This document shows, one piece after another, positions 49,776-58,550 of a stretch of 61,928 bases of DNA. The notes under the pieces were generated by a model. The model was not told where the DNA came from. It was given only the letters and a program-made list of their open reading frames with translations, and made no database searches. Position 1 is the stretch's first letter. Each line of letters starts with the position of its first letter. The stretch spans positions 1 through 61,928 of the forward strand of contig CAMLDY010000005.1 of the NCBI GenBank assembly GCA_946478895.1, in the 5' to 3' direction. Both the position numbers and the translations under genes were made by a program. Source of the stretch: an uncultured Gemmatimonadota bacterium. Lineage in GTDB: Bacteria > Gemmatimonadota > Gemmatimonadetes > Gemmatimonadales > Gemmatimonadaceae.

Positions 49776-50420
49776 ATGATCCGCGGCTCTGGGTTCGTTC
49801 TCGCCATCGCACTCGCAGCGGCGCCATCTGCGGCGCGGGCGCAGCGCGCGCACGTCGACGTTCTGCCGCCGCCACTCAACGCGTGGGCGGAGGATGAGCC
49901 GTCGGTGTCGTCGGTGGGATTGCTCGCGGATGCATCGATGCGCGATCTGCTGGCGAACGGATTTCCGGCGCGGCTGCACTATCGGCTCGAGCGGTGGGTA
50001 TCCGGTCGGTGGTTCGATGATCTCAAGGCCGCCTTCGAGTGGGATGTGATTCTCAAGTACGACGTGCTGGGGAAGAAATTTCAGGTTGTGCGCGTCGTGA
50101 ATCAGAAATCAGAATCGCTGGGCGAATACACCTCGGTGACGGACGCCGAGAATGCGGTGGAGGCGCCGTACAAGGTGGGGATCTCGCTGCCGAAGAAGGG
50201 ACAGCGTGGCTACTACAATCTGCTGCTGGATGTCGAGGTGCTGTCGCTGACGGATCTCGACGAGGTGCAGCGGTGGCTCAAGGGGGAGCTCAAGCCGGCG
50301 GTTGCGGGGAAGCGAAACCCTGGGACAGCGGTTGGTCGAGGACTCCGGACTTTGGTTGTTCGACTACTCGGCGGAGAGAAGAGGCACTATGAGGCGAGGA
50401 CGGGGACGTTCCGGCCTTAG
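49776..50420 (+). CDS. DUF4390-like secreted protein
   Basis: 214 aa from the ATG at 49776. A signal peptide (core FVLAIALAAAPSAARA, cleavage near residue 22) precedes a compact domain: LLANGFPARLHYRLERW, FEWDVILKYDVLGKKFQVVR and GYYNLLLDVEVLSLTDLDEVQRWL are DUF4390-type stretches. Genes for DUF4390 proteins lie next to ntrY-ntrX in many Betaproteobacteria, and here the same companions appear in a different phylum. Role unknown; periplasmic location predicted. Last gene of the operon, 41 bp after the barrel gene. Confidence 0.78.
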   Translation: MIRGSGFVLAIALAAAPSAARAQRAHVDVLPPPLNAWAEDEPSVSSVGLLADASMRDLLANGFPARLHYRLERWVSGRWFDDLKAAFEWDVILKYDVLGKKFQVVRVVNQKSESLGEYTSVTDAENAVEAPYKVGISLPKKGQRGYYNLLLDVEVLSLTDLDEVQRWLKGELKPAVAGKRNPGTAVGRGLRTLVVRLLGGEKRHYEARTGTFRP

Positions 50421-50424
50421 TTCT

Positions 50425-50613
50425 CCGGATTCCTGCATCGGGGCGCTACCATATGCACCCCTGGTCCAAAAGGTGGCAGGTTGGAGACATGGTCAGAGCG
50501 CACGGGTAGGAGTTTATCCGGCGCGGTCCAGGTTGCGTGACGCAGCGAGAAGGCGAGTATAACAACTGCTACCAGAGCATCTCCGCGCACCTCACCCACC
50601 GGCCACCTTTTTG
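50425..50613. repeat. Dispersed palindromic element, copy B
   Basis: The core 50466-50613 is in the same orientation as copy A (36964-37112) and shares the left end CCAAAAGGTGGCAGG, a nearly identical central stretch including GGAGTTTATCCGGCGCG and GAAGGCGAGTATAACAACTG, and the CCGGATTC flank 41 bp upstream. The right end is degenerate (GGCCACCTTTTT), and the outer right arm seen in copy A is missing. It occupies the convergent gap between the DUF4390 and HNH genes. Confidence 0.82.
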
Positions 50614-50638
50614 ACTCGTGTGGGCAGAGCCCGGGCGT

Positions 50639-51235
50639 TTAACTGACCTTGTGAACCCCGTGAAGCGGCTGCCTCTGCTCGAGGTCTTCGAGATGGTGGA
50701 GCGTCTCTTCGCCGTAGAACAGCTTGATGTACTTCGCCTGGGTGGCGGTGAGGCGGCGGACGGCCCAGCTCAGGTGAACGAAGTGGGGCTCGACGGGAGC
50801 GTGGAGGGGGTGCATCCCGATTTCGCTGGGCAGGTTGTTGGCCTTGCGGGTGTTGCAGGGACTGCAGGCGGTGACGACGTTGGTCCAGTCGTTGGCACCG
50901 CCACGCGAAAGCGGGATGAGATGATCCCTGGTCAGTGACTCGCGGGGCTTGAGCTCGATCTGCAACCGGCCGCAGTACTGGCAGCGGTAGCGATCGCGGG
51001 CGAACAGGAAGGTGTTCGTCACCTGCCGGCGGAAGCGCCGCGGCACGTGGATGAAGCGCGTGAGTCTGATGACGGCTGGACGCGGGAGCGTCAGTCTCTC
51101 GGATCTGACTACGCGGTCGGAATCAGCCTCGACGATCTCCGCTTTTCCATCGATCACCAACCGCAGCGCGCGGCGCAGCGGCACCATCGTCAAAGGCTCG
51201 AACGAAGCATTCAGTGCCAGACAACCAACGATCAA
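50639..51235 (-). CDS. HNH endonuclease domain protein
   Basis: 198 aa from the TTG at 51235, chosen because AGGAGG lies five bases upstream and the family normally starts near CLALNASFEPL. The N-terminal part (LTMVPLRRALRLVIDGKAEIVEAD) is the usual lead-in of this housekeeping-like HNH family. The HNH motif is RYRCQYCG, SLTRDHLIPLSRGG, and TACSPCNTRKAN, combining two CxxC pairs for structural zinc and the His-Asn-His metal site. Such genes occur singly in many genomes; the substrate is uncertain. Confidence 0.9.
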   Translation of the reverse strand: MIVGCLALNASFEPLTMVPLRRALRLVIDGKAEIVEADSDRVVRSERLTLPRPAVIRLTRFIHVPRRFRRQVTNTFLFARDRYRCQYCGRLQIELKPRESLTRDHLIPLSRGGANDWTNVVTACSPCNTRKANNLPSEIGMHPLHAPVEPHFVHLSWAVRRLTATQAKYIKLFYGEETLHHLEDLEQRQPLHGVHKVS

Positions 51236-51351
51236 GCACTCCTCCTGGGCAAACTCCCCCAAATATACCACTTGTACAGCTTTGTACCCGCAAGTTGCTG
51301 CAAAGGCACTACTTAAGGGACGACTGGCTGGCGGGGCTGTTTCCCATCTAA

Positions 51352-51490
51352 AGTTGCAACTGAAGACTACCGGCTGGAGGCCGTGGGCCACACGGCGGGA
51401 GGCCACGGGCTAACGCACGATTGTTATTTGGGCACGCAGCCTCGAGCCGGCCCGCCCACGGCCGCCCGCCGGTCGTGTTCAGTTGCGGTT
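51352..51490. repeat. Imperfect palindrome R8
   Basis: The arm at about 51352-51390 pairs with about 51449-51490; shared blocks are GCAACTGAA, ACCGGC and GGCCGTGGGC with a few mismatches between. The loop is about 58 nt. It lies in the 271-bp gap between ilvE (stop at 51507) and the HNH gene (start 51235), both on the minus strand. No gene in the gap. Confidence 0.7.
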
Positions 51491-51506
51491 AATCTCCGTT
51501 CGCCTC

Positions 51507-52508
51507 TTAGATCGCCGACGCCGACATGTCCGCCCGTTCTCTCGCCGCCTTCCGCGCCGACGCAGTCGCCGACGCTCCTTTGCGCGGAACCGGTGTCAGC
51601 CACCCGTAACGATCCTCGATCGCCCCCGTCGCAATCCCCATGTACTCGCGCTGGATCGACAGCGTCAGTGGGCCGGGCTTGCCGGCGCCGACGGGGATGC
51701 GATCGACGGAACGAATCGGGGTGATCTCGGCCGCGGTTCCGGTGAAGAACAGCTCGTCGGCGATGTAGAGCATCTCGCGCGGAAGCGATGTCTCCACGAC
51801 TTCGACACCCATGTCACGCGCGATGGTGATGACCGAATCGCGGGTGATGCCGTTCAGAATGCCGGAGCTGATGGTGGACGTGTACAGCTTGCCGTCGCGG
51901 ACGAGGAAGAGGTTCTCTCCACTGCCCTCTGACACCAGCCCGAAGGAATCCAGCATGATTCCTTCGACATAGTTGTCGGCGCGCGCCTGCATCTTCGACA
52001 GCTGCCCGTTGAGGTAATTGCCGCCTGCCTTGGCCAGCGATGGGAAAGTGTCCGGAGCGGGCCGTCTCCAGCTCGACACGCACACGTCGGCGCCGTTCTT
52101 GAGCGCTTCCGCCCCGAGATAAGTGCCCCACGTCCAGGGAATGATGAAAACCTCGAGCGGGGTGTCGTGGGGCAGCACACCCATCTGCTCTCCAGTCCGG
52201 ATAGCGACCGGCCGCAGGTAACAGTGCGGAAGCTCATTCTCGGCGACTGTTTCGACTGCGGCCCTGGACAGATCTTCGATCGAGTACTTGAGCGGCATGC
52301 GGTAGATCCGGCAGGAATCCGCGAATCGCCGCATGTGGGAGCTAAGTCGGAAGACGGCCGGCCCGTTCCTGGTCTCGTAACAGCGGATGCCCTCGAAGAC
52401 GCTCGAGCCGTAGTGGACGACGTGGCTCATGACGTGGATGGTCGCGTCTTCCCAGTCCACGAACTTCCCGTCGCGCCAGATACGGTGGTGGTTATCGACT
52501 GCCGGCAT
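51507..52508 (-). CDS. ilvE: Branched-chain amino acid aminotransferase
   Basis: 333 aa, PLP fold type IV. HYGSSVFEGIRCYET at the N-terminal substrate loop, the Schiff-base Lys160 in SLAKAGGNYLN, and ISEG-type phosphate site GLVSEGSGENLF. Later, SSGILNGITRDSVI and FFTGTAAEITPI are the usual conserved stretches. It transfers amino groups between Leu, Ile or Val and 2-oxoglutarate. About 25 residues longer at the C-terminus than E. coli IlvE, ending in a basic Ala/Arg tail. Downstream of the amidohydrolase gene with a 37-bp gap. Confidence 0.95.
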   Translation of the reverse strand: MPAVDNHHRIWRDGKFVDWEDATIHVMSHVVHYGSSVFEGIRCYETRNGPAVFRLSSHMRRFADSCRIYRMPLKYSIEDLSRAAVETVAENELPHCYLRPVAIRTGEQMGVLPHDTPLEVFIIPWTWGTYLGAEALKNGADVCVSSWRRPAPDTFPSLAKAGGNYLNGQLSKMQARADNYVEGIMLDSFGLVSEGSGENLFLVRDGKLYTSTISSGILNGITRDSVITIARDMGVEVVETSLPREMLYIADELFFTGTAAEITPIRSVDRIPVGAGKPGPLTLSIQREYMGIATGAIEDRYGWLTPVPRKGASATASARKAARERADMSASAI

Positions 52509-52545
52509 GGAGCAGGATTCCTTCGAAGGGGAATCTCAATTTACA

Positions 52546-53883
52546 CTACGAGCGGGTTGCGGCCCAGCCCGACAGCCCTGCCCCGATGTCACCCACACGC
52601 TTTGCCAGCGCCGCATCGCGCGCAACGGCGTGCGCTTTGTCGACCAGAACCTTGCCCTTCACCGTCACGAGGTGCGCGGACCGGCCCGGGAGGGCAAAGA
52701 TCGCCGCCGAGTACGGATCGCCGATGGGAGTGGTGCGCGGGATGTCGATCCTGAAGGCGGCGAGGTCGGCATCCTTTCCAACCTCGAGCGAGCCGACGCG
52801 GTCGTCGATGCTCAGGGCGCGAGCGCCGCCGATGGTGGCGAGCTCGAGCGCCTGGTGCGCGCCGAAAGCATCGTGCTTGCGGGTCGCCGCGCGATGGATG
52901 AGAACGGCGAGCCGGGCTTCGTCGAGAACGTCCATTCTGTTATTGCTCGCGACCGAGTCCGAGCCGATTCCGATCCGAATTCCCGCGGCGAGCATTGGGA
53001 GGAGCGGCGCGATGCCGTGGCCGAACTTGGCGTTCGACGCCGGGCAATGCGCAACCGCGCAGCGGTGGCGCGCCATCGTCTCGATGTCGGCGTCATCGAC
53101 GCGGACACAGTGGATGAGCAGCGGGCCGCGCTCGAGCGCGCCGTGTTGCTCGAGCAATTCGATCGGCGAACGCGCGCGCGAAGCGACCGGAATTCCGCGC
53201 CGTTTCCAGCGATGGGCGAAATCGCCGCTGCCGTTTGTCACCAACTCATACTCGGGTTCGCTCTCGGCGATGTGCATCGCCATCGGCAGCCGCCGCCTCG
53301 CGGCGAATTGTGCGGCAGCATCGTACAGCGCATCCGAAACTGTGTACGGCGCGTGGGGCGAGATCCCCAGGTCCACGAGCTCGGTGCGCTGCGCATCCAG
53401 CAGCGTGACGCGATCCTCGAGCTCTCCCATCGCGATCTTCACTTGCGATGGATCGGGACCGAAAACCTCCTGATACATGATCCCACGCACGCCGAGCTCC
53501 GTCATCGCCTGCATGACGACGCCGCTCGAACAGGTGTCGGCGTAGGTCGTTATTCCGGCTTCGAGTCCCTCGATGATTCCGAAGCGCGCGGAGTCGAGCA
53601 GCATCTCGGCGTCGAAAACTTCGTTGCGGCTCTGACGCAGCTTGTCGATCCAGCCGGCGAAGCCGCAGTCCTCGAGGAAGCCGCGCATGGCGGTGAGCTC
53701 GAGGTGCGTATGGGTGTTGATGAGGCCGGGCAGCAGGATCGCGTCGCCGAGATCGTAGTCAGCGCCGGCCGGTGCGTTGGCACGCGGCCCGACATAGGTG
53801 ATCGATCCGCCGCTCTCGACGACGGTTCCGTTTTCGATCGGCGGCTGGGTGATGGGCAGCACCCAACGCGCGTGATAGCGCAT
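52546..53883 (-). CDS. Amidohydrolase of the ATZ/TRZ (MTA/SAH deaminase-like) family
   Basis: 445 aa from the ATG at 53883. The metal site begins with PGLINTHTHLE (about residue 55-65), then HAPYTVSD, MHIAESEPE, HCPASN and the Asp in IGIGSDSVASNN, the pattern of chlorohydrolase/deaminase amidohydrolases related to TrzA and S-adenosylhomocysteine/methylthioadenosine deaminase. It should deaminate or dechlorinate a ring compound, possibly a purine nucleoside. The ATG shares one base with the PBP1A stop (TGATG), so both are coupled. Confidence 0.88.
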   Translation of the reverse strand: MRYHARWVLPITQPPIENGTVVESGGSITYVGPRANAPAGADYDLGDAILLPGLINTHTHLELTAMRGFLEDCGFAGWIDKLRQSRNEVFDAEMLLDSARFGIIEGLEAGITTYADTCSSGVVMQAMTELGVRGIMYQEVFGPDPSQVKIAMGELEDRVTLLDAQRTELVDLGISPHAPYTVSDALYDAAAQFAARRRLPMAMHIAESEPEYELVTNGSGDFAHRWKRRGIPVASRARSPIELLEQHGALERGPLLIHCVRVDDADIETMARHRCAVAHCPASNAKFGHGIAPLLPMLAAGIRIGIGSDSVASNNRMDVLDEARLAVLIHRAATRKHDAFGAHQALELATIGGARALSIDDRVGSLEVGKDADLAAFRIDIPRTTPIGDPYSAAIFALPGRSAHLVTVKGKVLVDKAHAVARDAALAKRVGDIGAGLSGWAATRS

Positions 53884-56300
53884 CAGCGCGGGATCGGGCC
53901 CGACGGGCGAGTCGGTTCGGGAATCGTGTCGCGCCGGGGAGCGGTGTCGCGGGGCGCGGCGAGAATGCGCCCGGTATCGCGCGGAGCGGTGAGAATCCGT
54001 CCGGTGTCGCGGCGCGGCGCCGGTCGGCGCGTGGTGTCGAAGACAGTCGGAATCCGCCGTTGTCCACCCGACGGTACGGGCTGGTATCCGGGCTGAAGAG
54101 CCGGCGGCGTAACGTTGATTGGTGCGCCCTGTCCACCGGTCGACGGCGTGGTCGGCATCGGCGTCGGCGGTGTCAGCGGAATCGGCCCGGTATCGATCGC
54201 AGGATATGGATTCGCGTAGGGGCCGTGCTTGTCGCAATCGCGCGTCGGCTCGGTGCCGGAGATGTAGAACTCGCTCGTCACCAGATTGCGCGGGCAGTAA
54301 GGCGTTTGAAGCAGTCCGCTACTGACATCGATCTCGCGGGTCACGATCGAGATGGGCTTGGGCCAGTCGGGAGGCGTCGGCTTTCGGCGATAGACCTCGG
54401 TCATGAACGCGGTCCACGTCGGCGCGGCAAGCAGACCGCCCTGCGCGTTGTCCTTGATCTTCTGCGGCTTGTCGAGCCCGTACCAGACGCCGGCGACGAG
54501 ATCGGCGGTGTAGCCGATGAACCAGACGTTGGTCCCGTCGTTGGTGGTGCCGGTCTTTCCGCCCGCCGGCAGATGGAAGCCCGATGCCCACACGCCCGCC
54601 GCGCTGCCGCGCCTGATCACGTCCTTCATGATGTCGACCATGATCCACGCCTCTTCAGGGGACAGCACCTGGGTGCGCGTCGGCGTCGGCTGCCAGAGAA
54701 TCTCGCCCTTCTGATTTTCGACCCGGGTGATCGCGTTCGGCGTGGCGCGGACACCGAGATTGGCGAAAGCGGTGTAGGCGGAGATCAGCTCGATCGGATA
54801 GACAGAAGCAGCGCCGATGTGGATCGATGGATACGGGGGAATCGGACTGGTAAGGCCGAAATTGCGAGCCTCATTAATGACTGTCTGCTCGCCGAGCTCC
54901 ATGCCGAGTCGCACGGTGGAGACGTTGCGTGAGAGGTACAGCGACTCGCGGAGCGGTATCTCGCCGAGGAATTTCAGATCGTAGTTCTGGGGCGCCCACT
55001 CGGGCTGTCCCGGAACCTGTAAAACCAACGGGCTGTCGTTGACGATGTACGACGCCGGCCTGCCGTTCTGAATCGCCGCCGAGTACACGATCGGCTTGAA
55101 GGTCGAGCCCGGCTGACGCAGCGCCTGCACGGCGCGATTGAATTTCGAGTCGTCGAAGTCGCGACCGCCGATCATGGCGCGCACCGCGCCGGTGCGCGGA
55201 TCGAGGGCGAGGAACGCGCCCTGGAGGTACGGCGAAAATGAAGCGCCTTCATCGCCCTCGCGGTGCGCCATGTAGTGCTCGTAGGTCTCGTGAGAGTACG
55301 GGCCAAACCGACCCGCCTCGATCGCGCGCGCCTGGCGCTCGAGCGCGCGCTCGGCGGCGCTCTGCATGTCGAGATCGAGAGTCGTGTAAACCTTGAGGCC
55401 CTGCTCGTAGAGCTGCTTTCCGAACTGCGCGTCGAGCTGCTGGCGAACCCATTCCACGAAGTACGGCGCGGTCTCGCCAGTCGCAGTCTTGTTGGCGAGC
55501 TGCAGCGGATACGCCTTGGCGCGGCTGGCGTCGGCGTCGCTGATCTTCCCGTTCTGGCGCATCAGCTCGATGACGGTGTTGCGACGCTGGATGGCGCGCT
55601 CGGGGAATCGAACCGGGTTGTAGCGCGCCGGAGCTTTCGGCAGCGCAGCGAGAGTCGCCGCCTCAGCGATGTTCAGGTCGCGGACCGATTTGCCGAAGTA
55701 GCGCTGCGCAGCGGTCTCGACGCCGTAGGCGCCGTGGCCGAGGTCGATCTGATTGAGATAGAGCTCGAGGATTTTCTTCTTGTCGTACTTGGCCTCGATC
55801 GCCCGGGCGACCTTCGCCTCTTTGACTTTGCGGATGATGCTTTTCTCGCGAGAGATCTTCTCGGGGAAGACGTTGCGCGCGAGCTGCATCGTGATGGTGG
55901 AAAACCCCTGCGAGTAACCGTGGATCGGGGAACGGAGAATGACGCTCGCGGCGCGATGCCAATCGATCCCGGCGTGCTGGTAGAAGCGCTTGTCCTCGGT
56001 GGTGACGAACGCGTCCTGCACGATCTTCGGAATCTCGTCGATCTTGATCAGGGTGCGGCGCTCGAGGCCCAGCTCGGCGATGAATCTGCCGTCGATGGCG
56101 TAGAGCTTGGACGTCTGGTGCGGGGTGTACTCGGCGAGCACCTCGATCGAGGGGCACTGGTTGCCGCGGCAGATGAGCGCCCACGTGCCGTACGCCGCGC
56201 CGGCGCCGACGGCGATGAGGAAAGTGAGCGAAAGCAGAACCACCCGAACGAAGGTCGGGTGACGTTTATGAAAACGAAGCTTGGTGGCGGTGTCGGCCAT
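53883..56300 (-). CDS. Penicillin-binding protein 1A (bifunctional transglycosylase/transpeptidase)
   Basis: 805 aa from the ATG at 56300. A transmembrane helix (about 18-40), a GT51 glycosyltransferase domain with TEDKRFYQH (101-109) and IKRKVKEAK-like RKVKEAKVARAIE, a linker, then the transpeptidase domain with Ser399-x-x-Lys402 (PGSTFKP) and KTGTTNDGTNVWF (about 583). The end is a Pro/Arg tail with repeated APRDTGRIL/APRRDT units, unusual for PBPs. It polymerises and cross-links peptidoglycan in the periplasm. Coupled to the amidohydrolase gene; divergent from tyrS. Confidence 0.95.
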   Translation of the reverse strand: MADTATKLRFHKRHPTFVRVVLLSLTFLIAVGAGAAYGTWALICRGNQCPSIEVLAEYTPHQTSKLYAIDGRFIAELGLERRTLIKIDEIPKIVQDAFVTTEDKRFYQHAGIDWHRAASVILRSPIHGYSQGFSTITMQLARNVFPEKISREKSIIRKVKEAKVARAIEAKYDKKKILELYLNQIDLGHGAYGVETAAQRYFGKSVRDLNIAEAATLAALPKAPARYNPVRFPERAIQRRNTVIELMRQNGKISDADASRAKAYPLQLANKTATGETAPYFVEWVRQQLDAQFGKQLYEQGLKVYTTLDLDMQSAAERALERQARAIEAGRFGPYSHETYEHYMAHREGDEGASFSPYLQGAFLALDPRTGAVRAMIGGRDFDDSKFNRAVQALRQPGSTFKPIVYSAAIQNGRPASYIVNDSPLVLQVPGQPEWAPQNYDLKFLGEIPLRESLYLSRNVSTVRLGMELGEQTVINEARNFGLTSPIPPYPSIHIGAASVYPIELISAYTAFANLGVRATPNAITRVENQKGEILWQPTPTRTQVLSPEEAWIMVDIMKDVIRRGSAAGVWASGFHLPAGGKTGTTNDGTNVWFIGYTADLVAGVWYGLDKPQKIKDNAQGGLLAAPTWTAFMTEVYRRKPTPPDWPKPISIVTREIDVSSGLLQTPYCPRNLVTSEFYISGTEPTRDCDKHGPYANPYPAIDTGPIPLTPPTPMPTTPSTGGQGAPINVTPPALQPGYQPVPSGGQRRIPTVFDTTRRPAPRRDTGRILTAPRDTGRILAAPRDTAPRRDTIPEPTRPSGPIPR

Positions 56301-56369
56301 GCAGACTAAAGAAGATAACCGTGATACACCGAAGGTGACACGGTGGTCGGCCTTCCCTATCTTCTCCGC

Positions 56370-57632
56370 ATGCAAGCGAAGAATTCACTGCTGGACGAGC
56401 TGTCCTGGCGCGGGATGGTTTACCAACACACGGACGGTTTGGCGGACGCTCTCGCAACGACCGAAGTGAGCGGATACGTCGGCTTCGACCCGACGGCTTC
56501 GAGCCTGCATGTCGGCAACCTGGTGCCGGTAATGGGATTGGCGCACCTGCAGCGCGCCGGGCATCGACCGGTTGCGCTCGTCGGCGGTGGTACCGGATTG
56601 ATCGGCGATCCGAGCGGCAAAGCGTCGGAACGGCCGCTGGCGTCGGCTGATGAGATCGAATCAAACTCGCGCGCGATCGCGAAGCAGCTGGAACGATTCC
56701 TGGATTTCACGGGTGCAAAAGCAGCGCGGATGCTGGACAATGCCGCGTGGCTCAAGCCGCTGAAAGCGGTCGACTTCATGCGCGACGTCGGGAAGCATTT
56801 CACCGTGAATTACATGCTGGCCAAGGATTCGGTGCAGTCACGGATCGAGGGTGGCATCTCCTTCACTGAATTTTCGTACATGCTGCTTCAGGCGTACGAT
56901 TTTCTCGAGCTGAGCCGGCGCGAAGGGGTGACACTGCAGATGGGCGGCAGCGACCAGTGGGGAAACATCACCGCCGGGCTCGAGCTGATCCGACGCGTCG
57001 ACGGCAAGACGGCGCACGCGCTCACGCTGCCGCTGGTGACGACGGCGAGCGGCACCAAATTCGGAAAGACGGAATCCGGCGCGGTGTGGCTCGATGCGAC
57101 GCGCACATCGCCGTACAAATTCTATCAATACTGGATCAACGCCGACGATCGCGACGCGTCGAAGTACCTGCGGCTATTCACGATGATGTCGCAGCAGGAG
57201 ATCGAGGCGCTCGACAAGTCGATCGAGACCGCGCCGGAGAAGCGCGGGGCGCAGCAGGCGCTGGCGCTCGATGTAACGAAGCGGGTGCACGGGGCCGACG
57301 CGGCAAGGGTGGCCGAAGAAGTATCCCGGATTCTGTTCGGGAAAGCCGATCCGACATCGCTCGGGGAGCCCGTCTTGCGCGCTTTGAGCGAGGAGGTGCC
57401 TTTCGCGGAGATGGCAGCCGCGCCCGGACTGCTCGACGCTCTGGTGACGCTCAAGCTCGCGGCGTCCAAGGGTGCGGCACGACGGCTCGCCGAGCAGGGT
57501 GGGGTGTATCTGAACGGACAGCGGGTGAGTGCTTCCACCGACGTTGCAGCGACGACGCCGCTGGCGGGGCGGTACTACCTGCTCCGAAAGGGCGCTCGCG
57601 ACTTTGGACTGTTGCGCGTCGGCGATGATTGA
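56370..57632 (+). CDS. tyrS: Tyrosyl-tRNA synthetase
   Basis: 420 aa from the ATG at 56370 (MQAKNSLLDELSWRGM); an upstream start at 56343 is possible. Class I motifs: GFDPTASSLHVGN in place of HIGH, GDPSGK, GGSDQWGNIT for tyrosine recognition, and KFGKTESG at the KMSKS position. The C-terminal S4 domain (KGAARRLAEQGGVYLNGQRV) binds tRNA. Bacterial TyrRS of the short, TyrS type. Followed closely by a DUF3303 gene. Confidence 0.97.
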   Translation: MQAKNSLLDELSWRGMVYQHTDGLADALATTEVSGYVGFDPTASSLHVGNLVPVMGLAHLQRAGHRPVALVGGGTGLIGDPSGKASERPLASADEIESNSRAIAKQLERFLDFTGAKAARMLDNAAWLKPLKAVDFMRDVGKHFTVNYMLAKDSVQSRIEGGISFTEFSYMLLQAYDFLELSRREGVTLQMGGSDQWGNITAGLELIRRVDGKTAHALTLPLVTTASGTKFGKTESGAVWLDATRTSPYKFYQYWINADDRDASKYLRLFTMMSQQEIEALDKSIETAPEKRGAQQALALDVTKRVHGADAARVAEEVSRILFGKADPTSLGEPVLRALSEEVPFAEMAAAPGLLDALVTLKLAASKGAARRLAEQGGVYLNGQRVSASTDVAATTPLAGRYYLLRKGARDFGLLRVGDD

Positions 57633-57665
57633 ACCGTAGCGTTCACACAGCGAGGACATTCGCAG

Positions 57666-57938
57666 ATGCTTTTCATGGTGATCGAGAAGTACCGCGACGG
57701 CGATCCGAAGCCGGTGTACCGCCGCCTGAGGGAGAAGGGGCGGATGGCGCCGCATGGCGCCCGGTATCTATCGAGCTGGGTGACGACGGATTTCGAGCGC
57801 TGCTTTCAGGTGATGGACTGCGACGACCGCATGCTGCTCGATGAGTGGATGTCGAACTGGAGCGACATTGTCGAGTTCGAGGTAATTCCGATCATCACGT
57901 CGGAGAAGGCCAATGCCGCAATCGCGCCGCATCTCTAG
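57666..57938 (+). CDS. DUF3303 domain small protein
   Basis: 90 aa, soluble. MLFMVIEKYRDGDPKPVYRRLREKGR, then LSSWVTTDFERCFQVMDCDDRMLLDEWM are typical of the DUF3303 family of ferredoxin-like small proteins of unknown function. It starts 33 bp after tyrS. The next gene's alternative start overlaps its end. Confidence 0.85.
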   Translation: MLFMVIEKYRDGDPKPVYRRLREKGRMAPHGARYLSSWVTTDFERCFQVMDCDDRMLLDEWMSNWSDIVEFEVIPIITSEKANAAIAPHL

Positions 57939-57939
57939 A

Positions 57940-58512
57940 ATGCGGCGGGCCTTCCTCGCTTTCGCTGGAGTCGCGACAGCGGTCATTGGGTCACTGCCGA
58001 CGTCGGGGCAATCGTCGGCTCGCAACGAGCAAATCACGGCGTCCTCGGACTCCGCGATCTACGCCGCCTTCTTTGAGACTCTCAACCGGATTCCGAGCCG
58101 CGACACGATCTTCGTCGAAGATCAATCGGTAGTCTTTCAGGGGATCTCGCCCCACTACGATTCGGTCGCGCCGGGTTTGGCGGCGAGGTTGGTAGCGCTC
58201 AGCGCGCCGCCCCGTCCCACCGCGGGCCTGCACCTGCCGCCGCCAATCGTGATCATCTCCGCGACCACTTCGCCAACGCAGCGTGAGCGCGCGATGAACG
58301 GTCCGTCCGGTCAGGCGCCGAATGCGGCGCAGGGCGTGCGCGGAGTGTGGCAACTCTCTCCGATCGCGTATTCGCGCGATGGCAGGGAGGCGATGTTCTA
58401 CTATCGGCTCGTTTGCGGCACGTCATGCAGCGAACAGACGCTCGTGTGGGTGGCGAAGAACTCGAAGGGAGGATGGGACATCAAGCGCACCGCGATCCTC
58501 GACATAAGCTGA
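57940..58512 (+). CDS. Secreted protein of unknown function
   Basis: 190 aa from the ATG at 57940, one base after the DUF3303 stop; an upstream ATG at 57913 overlaps that gene. Signal peptide with Arg-rich start (MRRAFLAFAGVATAVIGSL). The mature part includes FEDQSVVFQG-like strands, a Pro-rich spacer, and a C-terminal domain with one Cys pair (VCGTSC). YYRLVCG...WVAKNSKGGWDIKRTAILDIS resembles the end of many small secreted beta proteins. No family recognised. Confidence 0.72.
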   Translation: MRRAFLAFAGVATAVIGSLPTSGQSSARNEQITASSDSAIYAAFFETLNRIPSRDTIFVEDQSVVFQGISPHYDSVAPGLAARLVALSAPPRPTAGLHLPPPIVIISATTSPTQRERAMNGPSGQAPNAAQGVRGVWQLSPIAYSRDGREAMFYYRLVCGTSCSEQTLVWVAKNSKGGWDIKRTAILDIS

Positions 58513-58538
58513 GGACTGAGGACTGAGGACCGAGGACT
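58511..58538. repeat. Four 7-bp tandem repeats (GAGGACT)
   Basis: GAGGACT is repeated four times without spacing (third unit GAGGACC), starting at the stop codon of the 57940-58512 gene and leading into palindrome R4, whose arms contain the same GAGGAC word. Confidence 0.85.
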
Positions 58539-58550
58539 TTCTGATTGACG

